Part shown: positions 24,555 through 37,332 of the stretch, in pieces
Position numbering within the stretch: the stretch's first letter is position 1
Layout of the letters: each line of letters opens with the position of its first letter
DNA from: Amaurobius ferox
Lineage: Eukaryota > Arthropoda > Arachnida > Araneae > Amaurobiidae
Reading direction: 5' to 3'
Assembly (NCBI GenBank): GCA_951213105.1
Contig: OX578145.1
Span: forward strand, 10,981,707 to 11,045,706
Length of the DNA: 64,000 bases
Translations under genes and position numbers: made by a program
The notes under the pieces: model-generated
What the model saw: the letters and a program-made list of their open reading frames with translations, nothing else
Databases searched by the model: none
What the model was told of the DNA's origin: nothing

Positions 24555-24760
24555 ATCTTCCTTTCTACACTATCCTTTTTTTTTCTACACGGGAAGCGAA
24601 ATTGTTTTATGGGGTATGTCGCGAATCAAGTTAGCAATGCCTATCACTATTTCTTTCTTCCAGGGAGCTTTTTCGATGAAGAACATTTCTCACACTCTTT
24701 TATTTACTTTTACTGCCGCGGATTTACTTTAGATATGAAATTTTTAATATTTAATGGGGG
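24555..24760 (+). repeat. R8 repeat, copy 2
   Basis: GGGAAGCGAAATTGTTTTAT, then GGGTATGTCGCGAATCAAGT and a TTTATTTACTTTTACTG block, ending by a poly-G run at about 24758. Confidence 0.45.
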
Positions 24761-25307
24761 GGGGGGCATGATTTGAAAGAACTTTTAAGCACCGGTATAG
24801 ATTCAGAATGCTTTCAGCTACGTTCGTGAGTCAGACTTCGGGAAACTTAATGACGTTCATAGTAAATTTTGGAAGAAAATGTTTGGACGGGTCTTTGAGA
24901 GAAATAGTTTATCGTTTGAGTTCGCTTTCATTCTGAATGACAAAAAGACGAATTTAGAACATGTTTGTTTATTTGCAATAACAAAATTATTTTTAAAAGA
25001 TCAGCAGTGGCTGGAGTCTGATGAAGCCAAAATAGTTTTGCGGGAATAATATTTTTCTTTGTGGAAGGTTTGTCTCCTTTAGATATTTTAAAATAAGTTA
25101 AAAATATTAAAATATCGAAAATAGAACCACCTCTTCAAAATAATTCAAAATATTAAAACATCGAATTTATGAACACTCTACTTTGAAAATGAAGAATCCG
25201 ATTTGAGGTCCAATTATATATATTTTTATAGGGATTTTAGAGGGCTACACATTTCTTTTATAGTTCATAGTTAGCAGTTTTAGATTTCAAGATATAAGCA
25301 TTCCAAA

Positions 25308-26614
25308 CTTAACAAGAAAGATCAATCATGCATAAAGCATTGATTATGAAACACTTTCCAACTTCAATGCAATTTTATTTAAACATCTCTAAAATGCGAT
25401 ACATTCCTCGGTACTATTTTTAAAATTATCACAATACTACATTCATTTATTAAACTTGAAAACTTAAAACTTCATCGAAAACAATGAACTTCATTCAAAT
25501 GACGGCATTGAAATATAAATTGCCTGGTTTGAACATCTCTAAAATGCGATACATTCCTCGGTAATATTTTTAAAATTGCCATAATACTACGATAATTTAT
25601 TATATTTGAAAACTTCATCGAAAACTAATGAACTTTATTCAAATGACGCCATCGAAATATAAGTCACGTGGCTCTCTCTATAAAAGCAGCATTTCATTCA
25701 TAAAATGTTTTCCATTCTTTCATTCATCACAATACTATAATAATTTATTTTATTTAAAAACTTAAAACCATGGATGTACAAGAAATTTTTACAAGTAATT
25801 GCTTAAAACTTCATCGAAAAAATCGTTTGCTTCTCTGTGTAAAATCAGTGAATGTTTCATTCATATCAGCTATATTGTAGACTCCATGAGCTAAATAATT
25901 TTGCGTTAAAGAAATGCAGCAATTCTTATACAACTTATTCTACATATTTTGGTATTTACATTCTTCATAAGTGAAAATTAGGCTTCGTTGTAGAAATAAT
26001 CAAAGTTGAATGATCATTTAAACGTAAATATATTGTATTTGCGTTGTTTCAGTATTTAGATGCACAGAATTTAAGTAAAAATGAAGCTGTGTTGGGATGG
26101 ATGCAACATTAAATAGGAATTAAAAAGAAACGTTAAAAATTACGATTTTGACACAAGGTGGATGCCATATTTTATTTTGAAGTGGGTCACGTAATCCTTT
26201 CATATAATGGTCACGTGATCTCTTCATATAAAGGGTGTAATTATTATTTTAATTTTTATTTAAAAAACTACTGAATATATTTTGCTGAAATTTTTTTTAT
26301 ATATTTTATGGGATAATTTGAATATTTCCTAAAACTTTCGAAGCAATTTGTGAATTTTAAATTCGCTTAAAAAATGTTTGAAGAATTAGGTTCCATAGGA
26401 TTCAATGTATTTCATTTTTTCAACCCGGGTTCAATCCAAAACTAATTGGGTGATATTATTCATTTATATTCCCATAGGTCCCACAGACCGTCTGAACAAC
26501 ATACTAAAATTTCATTTTGATAAAGTTATTCTTACGGCAGTTATCGTGCTGAAGGACAGACAGACAGAATGAACAAAGCCATAAACACTTTTCGAGTATG
26601 TTGTAAAATGTTAA
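25308..26614 (-). repeat. R1 repeat, long form with duplicated 3' module
   Basis: Minus orientation. AACAAGAAAGATCAATCATG at the left end is the 3' terminus; the 5' hairpin is decayed at about 26595-26614. The block AAAATGCGATACATTCCTCG occurs twice (about 25392 and 25541), so a module of about 150-160 bp is duplicated in tandem. Confidence 0.8.
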
Positions 26615-27473
26615 AAAGTGGAAATTTCTCAATTTATTTCAAATTAACACGTTGATATCTGGGAAACCATAGAAGTTTTGTAAAAACATATTATTAATCC
26701 AGCATATTGATTTTTTACTGAACGTTTTTGCTGCTTTCTATTTAAATCCATTTTTAATATTTAAAATACTAAAGATATTTCGAGTGACAGTAAGAAAAGT
26801 GAAGCAAAAACTTTCTCGGCCCCAATTTTTTTTTCCCGGAAGAAAAATTCAAAATATTAAAATATTAAAATTATTTTTAAATATATTCATCAATAAAAAC
26901 CTATATTTGATAAGAAAACTAAAAATTGTTCAGATTTTTGTCTATTATGTTCTGAGACATAAACGTTCAAACTGTCTCATAAGGCTCCTATTTCAGTTCG
27001 AGCCCAACCAGAAATGTTATTTAGATGTCATAATTCCGAAGTGCTACTTTGTGAGCCGAATATCAGAATTATTAATTTCTAACTTTACATTTCCAACATA
27101 ATTAATTCATTAATTAATTCACTTGCACTTTTTAAATGTAAAACAGAAAAAATCGCAAAAAATTAATCATTTTTACTGTTATTACACAAGTGAATTCTGT
27201 GCATTTACTTTCAAACAGGAAAGAATGAACCGCATTGGTTAGGAGTTATCACGAGCCGTTCATGAGATATTGTTAAATTTATTTTTATGCACACATAGAA
27301 TTGTTAAATTTATTTTTATGCATACACCATATGGGACTTGCAAAAATTTGTTTTATTGCGTTTTATAAGGTACGATTATTAAATTTATCTCAAGATACTA
27401 GTTGTACTAGTTTTTGGAAAATTGCTTAAAGTATTAATACTGCACAAAACGGAACTACATATATTAAATATGT

Positions 27474-27850
27474 CATTAACACTTTACAACGTAGTTGAAA
27501 AATGTTTTTGACTTTGTTCATACTGCCTGTTTGTCCGTTCGCACGATAACTGTGGTAAAAATTACTTTATTAAAATGAAATTTTAGTATGTTGTTGAAAC
27601 GGTCTGTGGGACGTATGGGAATGTAAATGAATAATATTACCCAATTAGTTTTGGATTGAACCCGGGTTGAAAATGTGAAATACATTAAACCATTTTTTAA
27701 ACATTTTTTAAAGCTGGTTAAATTTCACACATTGCTTCGAAAATTTTAGGAAATATTCAAATTATTCCATAAAATATATAAAAAAAATTCAGCAAAATAG
27801 GTTTGGTAGTTTTTTAAATTAAAATTATTTTAAATTTGATTCTGTTTATT
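27474..27850 (+). repeat. R1 repeat, 5' part
   Basis: Starts ATTAACACTTTACAACGTAG with the 5' hairpin, then TGTTTGTCCGTTCGCACGAT and a GATTGAACCCGGGTTGAA block. It is truncated after the TTTTTAAATTAAAATTATTT block. Confidence 0.75.
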
Positions 27851-28920
27851 TAATGATGCCCTAATGAGTCGATTCTAATAAATATTATTTGAATATAGAA
27901 ATTTTTATATCATGCATTTTATCAACTATCTGCGCAATGCTATATATATGGAATCTGAATGGCGGCTAATCGCAGTCCATTTTCGGAATCTCTAGTAAAG
28001 GGAAATCCGTAGGAAAATAATTTATTGCGGATTTCACTTTTCGTCTTTCTACTTTTATGAATTGTTTTCAGTTTTAAATTTTACAATACACAACATATTT
28101 TGTTATTTCGTAAAAATAATGTAATTATGTCCAATAGAATTTGAATTAGTCTTTTTAAATAATTTCCCAGTTAATTTCTTTTCTTCCGAAAAACAGATTA
28201 GAGAAGGGAATGATGATGGATAAACCGTTACTAGCTACTAGCTCTGTAAGAAAAGCTGTGTGGAACTTGCATTTTTAGACAAAAAAGTGTATTTTAAAAA
28301 ATATTTCGCCCTCAGCGTCAAATCTCCAGTTATACTATTGAAAGAAATAAAAATGTTTACAAAATATAAAACTAGGTTAGTTAAACAGAATAATTATTTA
28401 TTTATATGATACAAATCTAAGATATAAATAAACATTTGAAATCAAAATATTATGAATTTAAAAGCAAGAGAGAAAAAATCAGACGTGTTAGCACGCGATT
28501 ATCCCAACATATAAAAATTCCCTTTCTGTTCCTTTCAACAATGCAGAGTTTTGAATTTAATAGCACCAAATAATAAGAATACGTATTTAAAATTACACCA
28601 ATTTTGCAATTTTAATTTAATTATTGTTTGCATTTGGCGACTGTGCATTTTCAATGGTAGCGGTGCAAAATATGCCATAAAACTTTAATATCTGGTATGC
28701 TGTTCATCTTGAAGTAATGAGGCTATTTGTTTTGTTGTCAAAAATTACATATAAACAAGAACATTTAATCAATATATCAATACGTCTGGGTGTATTTAGT
28801 TGTCTATTTAACATGTTGATGTTATTTTGTAAGAAAATAAAAAGGCAGGGAAATTCGAAAGAAAATTTAACTAACACCTGGTGACTCATCTACTACATTT
28901 TATTAAATTTCGTTGTTTAG
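27851..28920. other. No recognisable feature
   Basis: AT-rich sequence without convincing coding frames, TIRs or a clear repeat family. Confidence 0.35.
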
Positions 28921-28938
28921 TTTTTGAGTTGGATTGGA

Positions 28939-29044
28939 TGCATGTATTGCATGCATGCATGCATGCACCGCGCGCGCACACACACACGCACACACTCAGT
29001 CACTCACTCACGCACTCACACACACACACACACACACACACACA
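28939..29044. repeat. Compound microsatellite (GCAT)n, (CG)n, (CA)n
   Basis: TGCATGCATGCATGCATGCA, then CGCGCGCG, then CA/CTCA runs up to 29044. Alternating purine-pyrimidine sequence of this kind can adopt Z-DNA; that is general knowledge, not shown here. Confidence 0.9.
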
Positions 29045-29654
29045 ATGAAGTTAAGTTAGAAATAGTGCATTTGTCTTCTAGAGTACTGTTTATCAATTGC
29101 CAGGCCCCGACATCCATTATACAGGTCCGCGAGAGATTCTCCTAGAATGTGTCGTTTTAGTTTCCTAAGAATAAATATTTTATAGTGGGAATATTCTAAG
29201 GAGAATAATATTCACGAATATGCTGAAAAGAACAGAACCAGAACGCCTCAATAACATCCATGTAGCAAATGTCAGTGACTAAGCCGCATTTAAATTTTAA
29301 TATAAATAATACTACTCAGATGACTTCTATGGAAAATTAGAATGGATACATATTTTTTCAATACCGTTTTCTTTTTTTCAAGCCAATTAATCAATTTAAA
29401 ATCAATTTAATAATACAATAATTTATTTTAAACTGAATAATATTATAAATGTTTGGTGATCAGAATGGAATAAGTTAATTAAAATTAGCAGAAATTAGTT
29501 TAAGGATGTTGTTCTGAGGAAATTACAATTTTCTACAAAATTTTATGACTCCAGTGATTGATAACTTATTTAAATGTCATTTTATATGTGTCAACGTGCT
29601 ATACTGCATATATAAATGTACTAATACATTTTATGATTATGCCATGATTCATTA

Positions 29655-29773
29655 TTACTTTCCTTATATACATAATGTATAAGGAAAGTATTGTGACGGG
29701 TTCGAATTCGAGTTTTCGACGAGAGAGCACGTTTCAAACATCCCTGATCACGAATCTAACATTTTTGAGGTGA

Positions 29774-29817
<44 letters not shown>

Positions 29818-30830
29818 TGTGTCAGTGGGTCTGTGCAGACGATAACTGACGAACAAATGGACCGATTCGAACGAAATTTGGTACGAATATCACAATCCGT
29901 AAATACTGGAAGCCTATTGTTTTTAAACGTAATCGAATGTCCAGAACTCCCTAAATTACCGAGTGAAATTTTGAAAAAATCAAAACCTCTAATAAAGTTA
30001 CGAAAATAGACATTTCTAATGTAATTTTTCCTAAGAAAACGATTGACATAAACTTTAGAACGCTATCATGAACCGTTCTCGAGATATTGCACATTTTAAA
30101 AATAAATTTGTCAAAAAATCCCATAAATTAAAAAATATATATTAACTGTTGAGGAACATGTTCTTTTTCATATGTAATATTTTTCGATATTTTCCTAAAT
30201 TTTCGAGTGAAATTTTGAAAAAATCGTCAAAAAATAAAAACCGCTCATAAAGTTACGCAAATAGACATTTCTTATGTAATTTTTCATTAGAAAACGATTA
30301 ACATAAATTTTAGAACGCTAACATGAACCGTTCTCGAGATATCGCACATTTTTGAAAAAATTATCAAAAAGTCATATAAAATAGAAAAAAAAATTTCCTA
30401 TTGAGAAACATGTTCACTTTTCATATGTAATATCATGCGATATATTGGGTGGCATCCTTCTCGTAGATCTAGCTCGTTCCATGAGAAAAGACACTTTGAG
30501 GAATACTTTTGTATTTGAACGCCAATAGTTATTTATCTGCTATAAGAATAACTTATTTCTCCGTCCATAACGCTTGGCGAGATTTTGGCGCCAAATTTAG
30601 CGGAATGTCGCTAACTCGGCGACTTTTTAAATGTTGCCAAATTAACGGAAATCTCGCCAAATTAATAAAAATAACACTAAATCAGTGAAAATGACGACTC
30701 ATTGACGAAAATTCAATTTCTTGAAAAGAATATAAATAGCTACTATAAGAAAAACCTATTTTTTTATTGTAAAGATTGTAAATTCATTGCATTATATAAG
30801 GAAAGTCATGTGTTGCTCACATCAGATTTT
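29655..30830 (+). repeat. R2 repeat, best full-length copy
   Basis: The 5' hairpin ACTTTCCTTATA...TATAAGGAAAGT is at 29657-29689. A GT microsatellite (29774-29821) follows, then the CGTTCTCGAGATAT blocks (twice) and the TTGGCGAGATTTTGGCG block. Near the 3' end the arm TATATAAGGAAAGT (30793-30806) recurs, followed by the hairpin ATGTG-TTGCT-CACAT (30808-30822) and CAGATTTT. Non-coding, about 1.18 kb, with the architecture of a Helentron-type non-autonomous element. Confidence 0.75.
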
Positions 30831-31309
30831 CAATACTTATGCTAGTTAAATGTATGAACCTAAAATAATTAGAAAGTTATTTACGAGTCCATTTTTGGAA
30901 CTGGACCCTCGTCTTATATAAAAAGTCTTTACCGGGTCGCGCACTCCAAAGGTTGAGAAGCACAGTTGTAGAAGGCCCAAAACGTGGACATCCGTAGAAA
31001 ACTCAAGTTTTGATTTTCACCTGATTCCAATATAATACATCGAAATATCTAGTACATCAATCTAGTACATCAAAATGGCAATGGAAATTTAAAAATGTCA
31101 ATAGAATATCAAAAATGGGTCACATTTATTTATTCTTTCCCATTTCACACCTTTATTCATTTAACTTTTGTCTCGGAAGAATTCCCGAGAGTATTGACAC
31201 AAAGCACTCGTTTAGTTCTGTTTCCCCTCCCCCCCATGAAAGAGCTTTTAAAAAGAGTGCGTTTCCTTTTACGCATGCGCATTTCAGTACGGAGTGACGC
31301 GAACCTCAA

Positions 31310-31470
31310 CACGCCATTTTTTATTTTCACTTCGACTAGGAAAATGAAATTGCATTACATGGCATGTTTGGAATCAAGTTAGCCGCGACATGCTATTTTT
31401 TTTCTTCCGTGATTTTTACTTGTGTGGGAATAAAAAATCCTTAAATTTTATTTATTTTTGACGCAGCTTA
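31310..31470 (+). repeat. R8 repeat, copy 3
   Basis: GAAAATGAAATTGCATTACA, then GGCATGTTTGGAATCAAGTT, AGCCGCGACA, and a TTTTTACTTGTGTGGGAAT block. Confidence 0.45.
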
Positions 31471-32413
31471 TTGACTCCCGATCCGGTGATTTGGTTATTT
31501 GAAGAACCCACTTTTGAAAGAGCATGCGGCGAAAGAAGAGATTTAGATCGTTTGTCAAATATCCATTTAAAATGTCAAACTCCTGTAAAGTTTATGAAAT
31601 TTGTATTTCGAGGGAAAATGTTATGACAAGACCATTTTTAGAAAATTAGAACATTTTGGTATGTATAAAAAAATTGACTTTGTATTAAATTGACACTATT
31701 CAAACGAGCCTGGCCTTGTGTATATGAAGGTGTATTTGTTCTGGGATTTAAAACAAATGGATGGATGTAACGTCCCGCTTGGAATATTGACAGGGGATGT
31801 ACTAACGACATCGTAGATCCTTTTACGAGAAATACATTGACTGGACTCATAAATGTCTAAAAGCACCCCTTGGAAAATAATATATTTAGTATTAACGCAG
31901 AGGACCTAGAATTCTTAAAATATCTATAAACATCACTTATATAGCAATAAGACTATCAACGCAAACATTAACTAAACCTCAAGAACAAAATGAATAAGAG
32001 TTGAACTTTAAATATGAGATCACGGGGGGTGCCTCTATATTTATATTAAAGTGTCATCACTTATCGCAGTCCTCATCCGAAGAAGAGGTGGGGGGGGGGG
32101 AGAAGAGGAACCATTTTTATGAATCTGCCTTCGCCACCCTCTAATGTCAGATTGGCGGGCAACTGACAATCTGACTGACTACACCCTGCTATTTTTGCCC
32201 CAGGTTAGCCTCTTGCTACTACTATTTTTACATAGGTTAGTATCCTACTTGTTCGTTATCCTCTCATTTTGACTCGGCGCTCAATCTTGAAGAGTCCACT
32301 GAATCCGTAATAATTGTTCTATGGCCACTTTCAGACCTCCGACACCATTTTACTAATCTACAGAGTTGATTTGTTTGGGCGCCATTGTTTGGGCGCCATT
32401 TGGGAGCCTTGCT

Positions 32414-32484
32414 GTCCCCACCGGGAATTAAACCCTTGATCTCCGAACTGGTGAGCTGACGCTCTACCGTTGAGCTACTGGGAC
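32414..32484 (-). mobile_element. tRNA-derived SINE head
   Basis: On the minus strand a 71-nt sequence begins GTCCCAGTAGCTCAACGGTA, with a 4-bp D stem (GCTC/GAGC), and ends with a T-arm-like GGGTTTAATTCCC and the pairing end TGGGGAC. Acceptor and D stems hold, but the anticodon stem has mismatches and the loop lacks the U33 of real tRNAs. It is therefore a tRNA-derived retroposon head and not a working tRNA. Surrounding non-AT-rich sequence (about 32260-32560) may be the rest of the SINE. Confidence 0.6.
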
Positions 32485-32808
32485 GTGGCCTCTGTAACAC
32501 TTCATTTTCGACGATACTGTTATACATTTTTATACTCTTTTGCACACTCCTTAAATTCATACAACTTTTCGGGAAAGCAGAAGTGTCAAATGGAAATATT
32601 TAAGGAATTGCCCGAAATGTAGATTCTATTTCCCCTCTCTTAACAAAAGATCTCCAAGCTTTTATGACTCATTTAAACATCTTCACTAAAACGTTTTTTA
32701 AACTGTCTAAAAGGCTACTGAATTTTGTGTCAAAGGCTTCTTATAAAAGCCCTTCAAGACCCGCTTTGTAAACACCCGTCGTTAAGATTTTTTCTCTTTT
32801 CTTTTCAG

Positions 32809-32944
32809 AGTTCCAGTGGTCATCTAATCGCGCCATTTTACCACAAAAAGAAATGGACAGTGGATTCAGCTTTCGAATTTTTTTCGCTATTCTGGCTCTT
32901 ATGGTGTGCTACGTGTCAAGCATAGAAGCTCAAATGGCGACAAG
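32809..32944 (+). CDS. Coding exon with signal peptide (secreted protein gene, first coding exon)
   Basis: A polypyrimidine tract and CTTTTCAG (32801-32808) form a good splice acceptor, and AAG|GTGAGA at 32944/32945 a strong donor. The ATG at 32853 (context AAAGAAATGG) opens a 30-codon frame with MDSGFSFR followed by a hydrophobic core (IFFAILALMVCYV) and SSIEA|Q, a typical signal-peptidase site after Ala26. The frame would hit a stop just beyond the donor, so splicing is required. Two bases of the last codon remain in this exon. An upstream non-coding exon is implied. Product unknown; a small secreted peptide is likely. A downstream candidate is the Cys-rich exon at 50460. Confidence 0.65.
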
Positions 32945-33157
32945 GTGAGATTTCTTCTTTACAAAAGAGATCAATCTTATATACACCCCTTTTAAGCTCG
33001 AATTCAAAAGCCATTTTTAAAAAGAAATATTTTTTGGGTTATAACATTTAAAATCAATTGTAGTTTGTCTGTTCCTTGCACTTTGCCTTGTATAATGCCA
33101 TTCTTTTATTTGTTCGAGTAGAAAATTTTACTTTCCAGAGTTTTATAAGTAATTTTT

Positions 33158-33945
33158 TTATAACACATTTGGAATGAAAGGAATAAAATATAACAAATAC
33201 TTGATTTGCATTTGTTGAGATTTTTGAATGTTTGTTTGCGCTTCTGTAAGCAACTTTGTAACATTCTGTGTGAAATAATTTTTTGTTGCTTGTTCATCCA
33301 CATATAATAATATTTTGAATGGTGTGATCATTTCTCTACCCGTAAATATCTCTGCAGGCCTTTCTCCTGCTGAATCATGTATTGCTGTTCTTGAGGCATA
33401 TCCAAAGTGATCTAAATACAAATCGCAGTTTCTGTGACAATATTCCACATAAGAAGCAATCATTTTCAATATATTTCTGTTCATTCGTTCAGCTTGATTT
33501 GTTTGTAGACGAAATGGTACAATTTTTAAATGTTTTATTTCTAACTTGCTATACATTTCAGAAAATATTGTACTGACAAATTGAGGTCCATTATCAATCA
33601 CGACCCAAACTGGTGTCCCAAATTTTAAGATGAATCCATACAGTACTACATCTGATACTGCCTGAAGCTTTCTTCAAAGGTATTAATTCTGTTCATTTTG
33701 AGAAATAGTCAGTAATAATTACTATAAATCTATATCTGTTGTGCTTACTTAATGGATAAGATGCCAATAAATTAATTCCGATCTTTCTGCGAGGAATTTT
33801 ACTTTAATAGATTTCAATAACCCTGTTAACTTATAATTTATATAATAATACAATTGACAAGTATCACATGTTTTACAATTTTCATCAATAGTTTTTCTCA
33901 TCTCTAGCCAAAAACATACATATATTTTATCAAAATTAATGAGAA
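33158..33945 (-). pseudogene. Ty3/gypsy retrotransposon integrase relic
   Basis: On the minus strand, RKTIDENCKTCDTCQ (about 33850-33905) is the second half of an H2C2 zinc-binding domain. Then RFIVIITDYFSK leads into the catalytic core; the expected first Asp of the DxxGP block appears as Asn. VIDNGPQF holds the second Asp, and NQAERMNR the Glu. The last 147 codons (33601-33158) are open, but the upstream part is frameshifted and contains a stop after the FSK block. No LTRs, RT or gag were found nearby. It is an old isolated fragment. Confidence 0.8.
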
Positions 33946-33960
33946 AATTGGGCTTTCATT

Positions 33961-34383
33961 CAATAATTCTACAAATCATTGAATAATCAGTGATTCAATA
34001 ATTCAATTGTACAATTAACATTAATCATTATCATTTATCATCGATCATTAATCATTGATTTAATAATTTAATTAATCATTCAATAATTCCATAAATCATT
34101 GAATTATCAGCGATTCAATAATTCAATTGTACAATTAACATTAATCATTATCATTTATCATCGATCATTAATCATTGATTTAATAATTTAATTAATCATT
34201 CAATAATTCCATAAATCATTGAATTATCAGTGATTCAATAATTCAATTGTGCAATTAACATTAATCATTATCATTTATCATCGATCATTAATCATTGATT
34301 TAATAATTTAATTAATCATTCAATAATTTCATAAATCATTGAATAATCAGTCATTCATTAATTCAATTGTACAATTATCATTA
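33961..34383. repeat. 120-bp tandem repeat, about 3.5 copies
   Basis: Units start at 33961, 34081, 34201 and 34321 (CAATAATT...), exactly 120 bp apart, with only a few differences between units. Each is rich in ATTGATT/AATCAAT and CATTATCATTTATCATCGAT and thus has internal dyad symmetry. The array abuts the gypsy relic. Confidence 0.9.
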
Positions 34384-34504
34384 ATATATGCGAGCCAATA
34401 ATTATAAGTAATTTTAGCGTACTATTCTTTCTCAAGCTTAAATGTGCGTGGCTGCGGACATAAGCCATTTTGAACAGGATGTACATTAGATTTTGCGGAC
34501 AGTT

Positions 34505-34582
34505 TGGGCAGAGTCAAAAATTAAACTCCGGTCGTTCTAGTGCATTTCCCGCACGCTAACCACAGGGATGTCCCACCAGTTT
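34505..34582 (-). mobile_element. Second tRNA-derived SINE head
   Basis: The minus strand reads TGGTGGGACATCCCTGTGGT then TAGCGTGCGGGAAATGCAC (A-box-like) and GACCGGAGTTTAATTTTTG (B-box-like). The order and spacing resemble a degenerate tRNA. Not a functional tRNA. Confidence 0.4.
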
Positions 34583-35444
34583 ACATATAAATTCCTAACC
34601 CAATCGCAAAATTCAAGAAACTCCCGAAATTCTCGAAAAGTCGCTAAGTTGGCGATATTTAACCGAATGTATTGCCACGAGCAGTGAATCTGTCGCCAAG
34701 GTCAAGCCACAAGGTTTTTCAAATAATAATAATGGTGGTCTGCAAATGCCGTATCGTCGGAAACATATGATAATCCGTGAAAATACACAAGATTTTCGTA
34801 AAAATATCATGTTGGTGCAACGATGTGATTCATCTACACATCTCTATTTCTCCTTATCAAAGGGGAGGATTTATTATATCTGTTCCTTCTAATTAGCCTG
34901 ATTTATGTCGTTATGTTTATTTATTGGAACGACCAGCTGACAGTAGGTCTTGATTTATAAGCAACACCCAGAAGTGAAGATTTCACATGTACTATATCTG
35001 CCTGACATTGCTCTCTGCATAGAAAACAGTTTATTTCAATGGAAATTGTTTTATTTGTTTGTCGTCAAACATTACGTGTGAAAAAACATTTAATTAATAA
35101 ATCTATTCTTTCAGTACTTGTCGAATTTTACGGGCTATTTAAGCAAAGGATGTTTCACAATGTATCAACATTGAATCAGCCAAATTTTATGAAATTGGGT
35201 CGGATAGTTTTTAAGAAGCGTCAACCCATTGCACAGACAGAATGACATATAAAACACAGATACTATGCTAAAACAATGGCCCGAAAAGTATGAATTTACT
35301 TGACTTCTAATTCCCATGTATTATAGCAAAATTAACAAGACGTTTTTGAAGGTGCCTTTATAGGGTGGCTAGAGATGGGTACACTCCATTTTCGACACAT
35401 ACATAATTCTGTTTTATATTATTTTGCACATTTATTTCGTACAG

Positions 35445-36365
35445 TCATGCACATATTCGGAAAAACTGAAAGTGGCCTCTCTAGAACAGAAAGTGGAAAT
35501 TCTTAATGAAACCTTCCAACCCTCACCAGAATTGGATGCTGAATCCATTTGCCAACATCTAAACTCTATAGCTGATTCTTTTATAACCGATACTTTTTAA
35601 ACCGAAAGTGCGAAAGCACCGGAAATTGAAGTCATTCATGAATTTCTTCACCACTGAGGAATTGAAGGCTGAATCAATGTCAGTCATTAACTAAATTCTA
35701 TTCATAACCAATTCTGAGAAATATAGTTCCAAGAATATGGAAGATTTTTAAACCAAAAGTAGGTAAAAAATTGAAAGTAAAAATCCTGCATATCCCCACC
35801 CCACCTTCTTTATAGTTGGATGCTGAATTTATATCAGACATCCTCTAAGCTCTATCTATGACCAATCCTAAGAAATAGATGTTTCAATAAAATTTTTTAA
35901 CCGGAAGTAGAAAAAGAAAATTGGATGCAAAAATCCTTCTTAACCCCCCCCCCTATCCAGAACTAGTTGCTGAATTCATATCAGAATCATCTAACTCTAT
36001 CTATAATTAATCCTAAGAAATAGATATTTCAATGAAAATTTTGAGTCGTAAGTGGAAAAAATAGCAGGCTGAAATTAATTTTGAATCCCGTTATCCTTTC
36101 CATAAAGTGATGCTAAATCCATATGAATCATGACCTGAAGCTTTATCTATAAGCAATCTGGAAAATATTAATGTTTCGGAACGAAATTATTGATGTTTTT
36201 AACCGGAAAGGGTACAGGAGCAGAAAATTGAAATGGAAGTGAAAATCCTTAGTGCCACCCTTCCCCATTCTCCTTCATAATTTAATACCGAATTTATATC
36301 AGTTATCATCTAGCTCTATCCGTAGCAGATTCCAATAAATAGATGTTTTAAAGTCAAATTTTTAG
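35445..36365 (+). repeat. Divergent tandem array, unit ~150 bp, about 6 units
   Basis: The phrase TTGGATGCTGAATTTATATC and its variants recurs at about 35530, 35662, 35817, 35964, 36105 and 36281. Each occurrence is followed by a CTCTATCTATGACCAATCC block, AGAAATAGATGTTTCAAT, a TTTTTAACCGGAAGT block and an AAAATCCTT-CCCC block. Spacing varies from about 132 to 176 bp. Non-coding and probably an old satellite. Confidence 0.7.
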
Positions 36366-36412
36366 TAATAACAATAATATGGCAAAATTTCTGGCACCCA
36401 AAGTAAATTTTA

Positions 36413-37332
36413 TTAACACTTTCCAACATAGTGGAAAAGTGTTTATAATTTTGTTCATTCTATGTGGCTGTTTGTCCGTTCGCACGATAACTGCCGTAAA
36501 AATGACTTTTCAAAATTGAATTTTAGTATGTTAAGACGGTCTGTGGAACATGTTAATGAATGATGTCACCCAATTAGGTTTGGATTGAACCCTGGTTGAA
36601 AAAGTGAAATACATTGAACCCATGAGACCTATAATATTCAAACATTTTTAAAGCGAAGTTAAAATTCACATATTGCTTTGGAAATTGTAGAAAAGAATTA
36701 AATCATCCCATAAAATATATATAAAAAAATTGAGCGAAATAGATTCGGTAGATTTTTTAAATACAAATTAAAGTAGTAATTACATTTATGATACGTATAT
36801 GAAGAGATCAAGCAACTTGCAAAATAAAATATGGCATTTATTTTTTTTCCGATGTGTCCAGATAGTGATTTTTAAGGATCTTTTAAATTTATATTTATTG
36901 TTGTATCCGTCTTAAACTCGCTTTATTTTTGCGTATTTTTTGTGCATCTGTATTCTTCACCAACGCAATTACACTATTTTTAAGTTTAAATAATCATCAA
37001 ACTTTGATTATTTCTACAACGAAACCTTATTTTAATGGATGCAAAATGTAAACAAGTGATTGTAAAATGAGTTGTATAAGAATTACTAAATGTTTTTCAT
37101 GCAAAATTATTGAGCTCTGGAGTTTGGAATATAAGTGATATGAATGAAACATTCACTGATTTTTCATAGAGAAAAAGACGATTTTATAGCATTGTCTTTT
37201 TTGATGAAATTTTAAGTTTCTAAGTAAAACAAATTATTGTAGCATTGTGATAAAGAGATATTTAAATAAAATTGCATTTTAGTTGGAAAGTGTTTCACAA
37301 TCAATACTTTATGCATAATTGGTCTTTCTTGT
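36413..37332 (+). repeat. R1 repeat, full length, cleanest ends
   Basis: The 5' hairpin is AACACTTTCCAAC-ATA-GTGGAAAAGTGTT. Its left arm (36415-36427) recurs exactly inverted as GTTGGAAAGTGTT at 37282-37294. A 3' hairpin of the TCAATACTTTATGCATAATT type and TTCTTGTT close the element. The interior has GTTTGTCCGTTCGCACGAT and the CATTTTA...CTACAACG landmarks. About 0.92 kb, non-coding. Confidence 0.8.

Noticed and set aside
25010..25050. Hammerhead ribozyme around CTGATGA at about 25019
   Set aside because: No GAAA with flanking stems and no cleavage triplet in a plausible position.
26784..27101. 105-codon plus-strand open frame
   Set aside because: Lys/Ile/Leu-rich composition typical of AT-rich random frames; no motif and no splice context.
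32414..32484. Functional tRNA gene
   Set aside because: The anticodon stem is mismatched and position 33 is not U; better read as a tRNA-derived SINE.
32264..32560. 98-codon minus-strand frame
   Set aside because: It spans the tRNA-like SINE and is best explained as a chance frame through it.
33961..34383. CRISPR-like array
   Set aside because: Units are contiguous 120-bp tandem repeats with no variable spacers; the context is eukaryotic.
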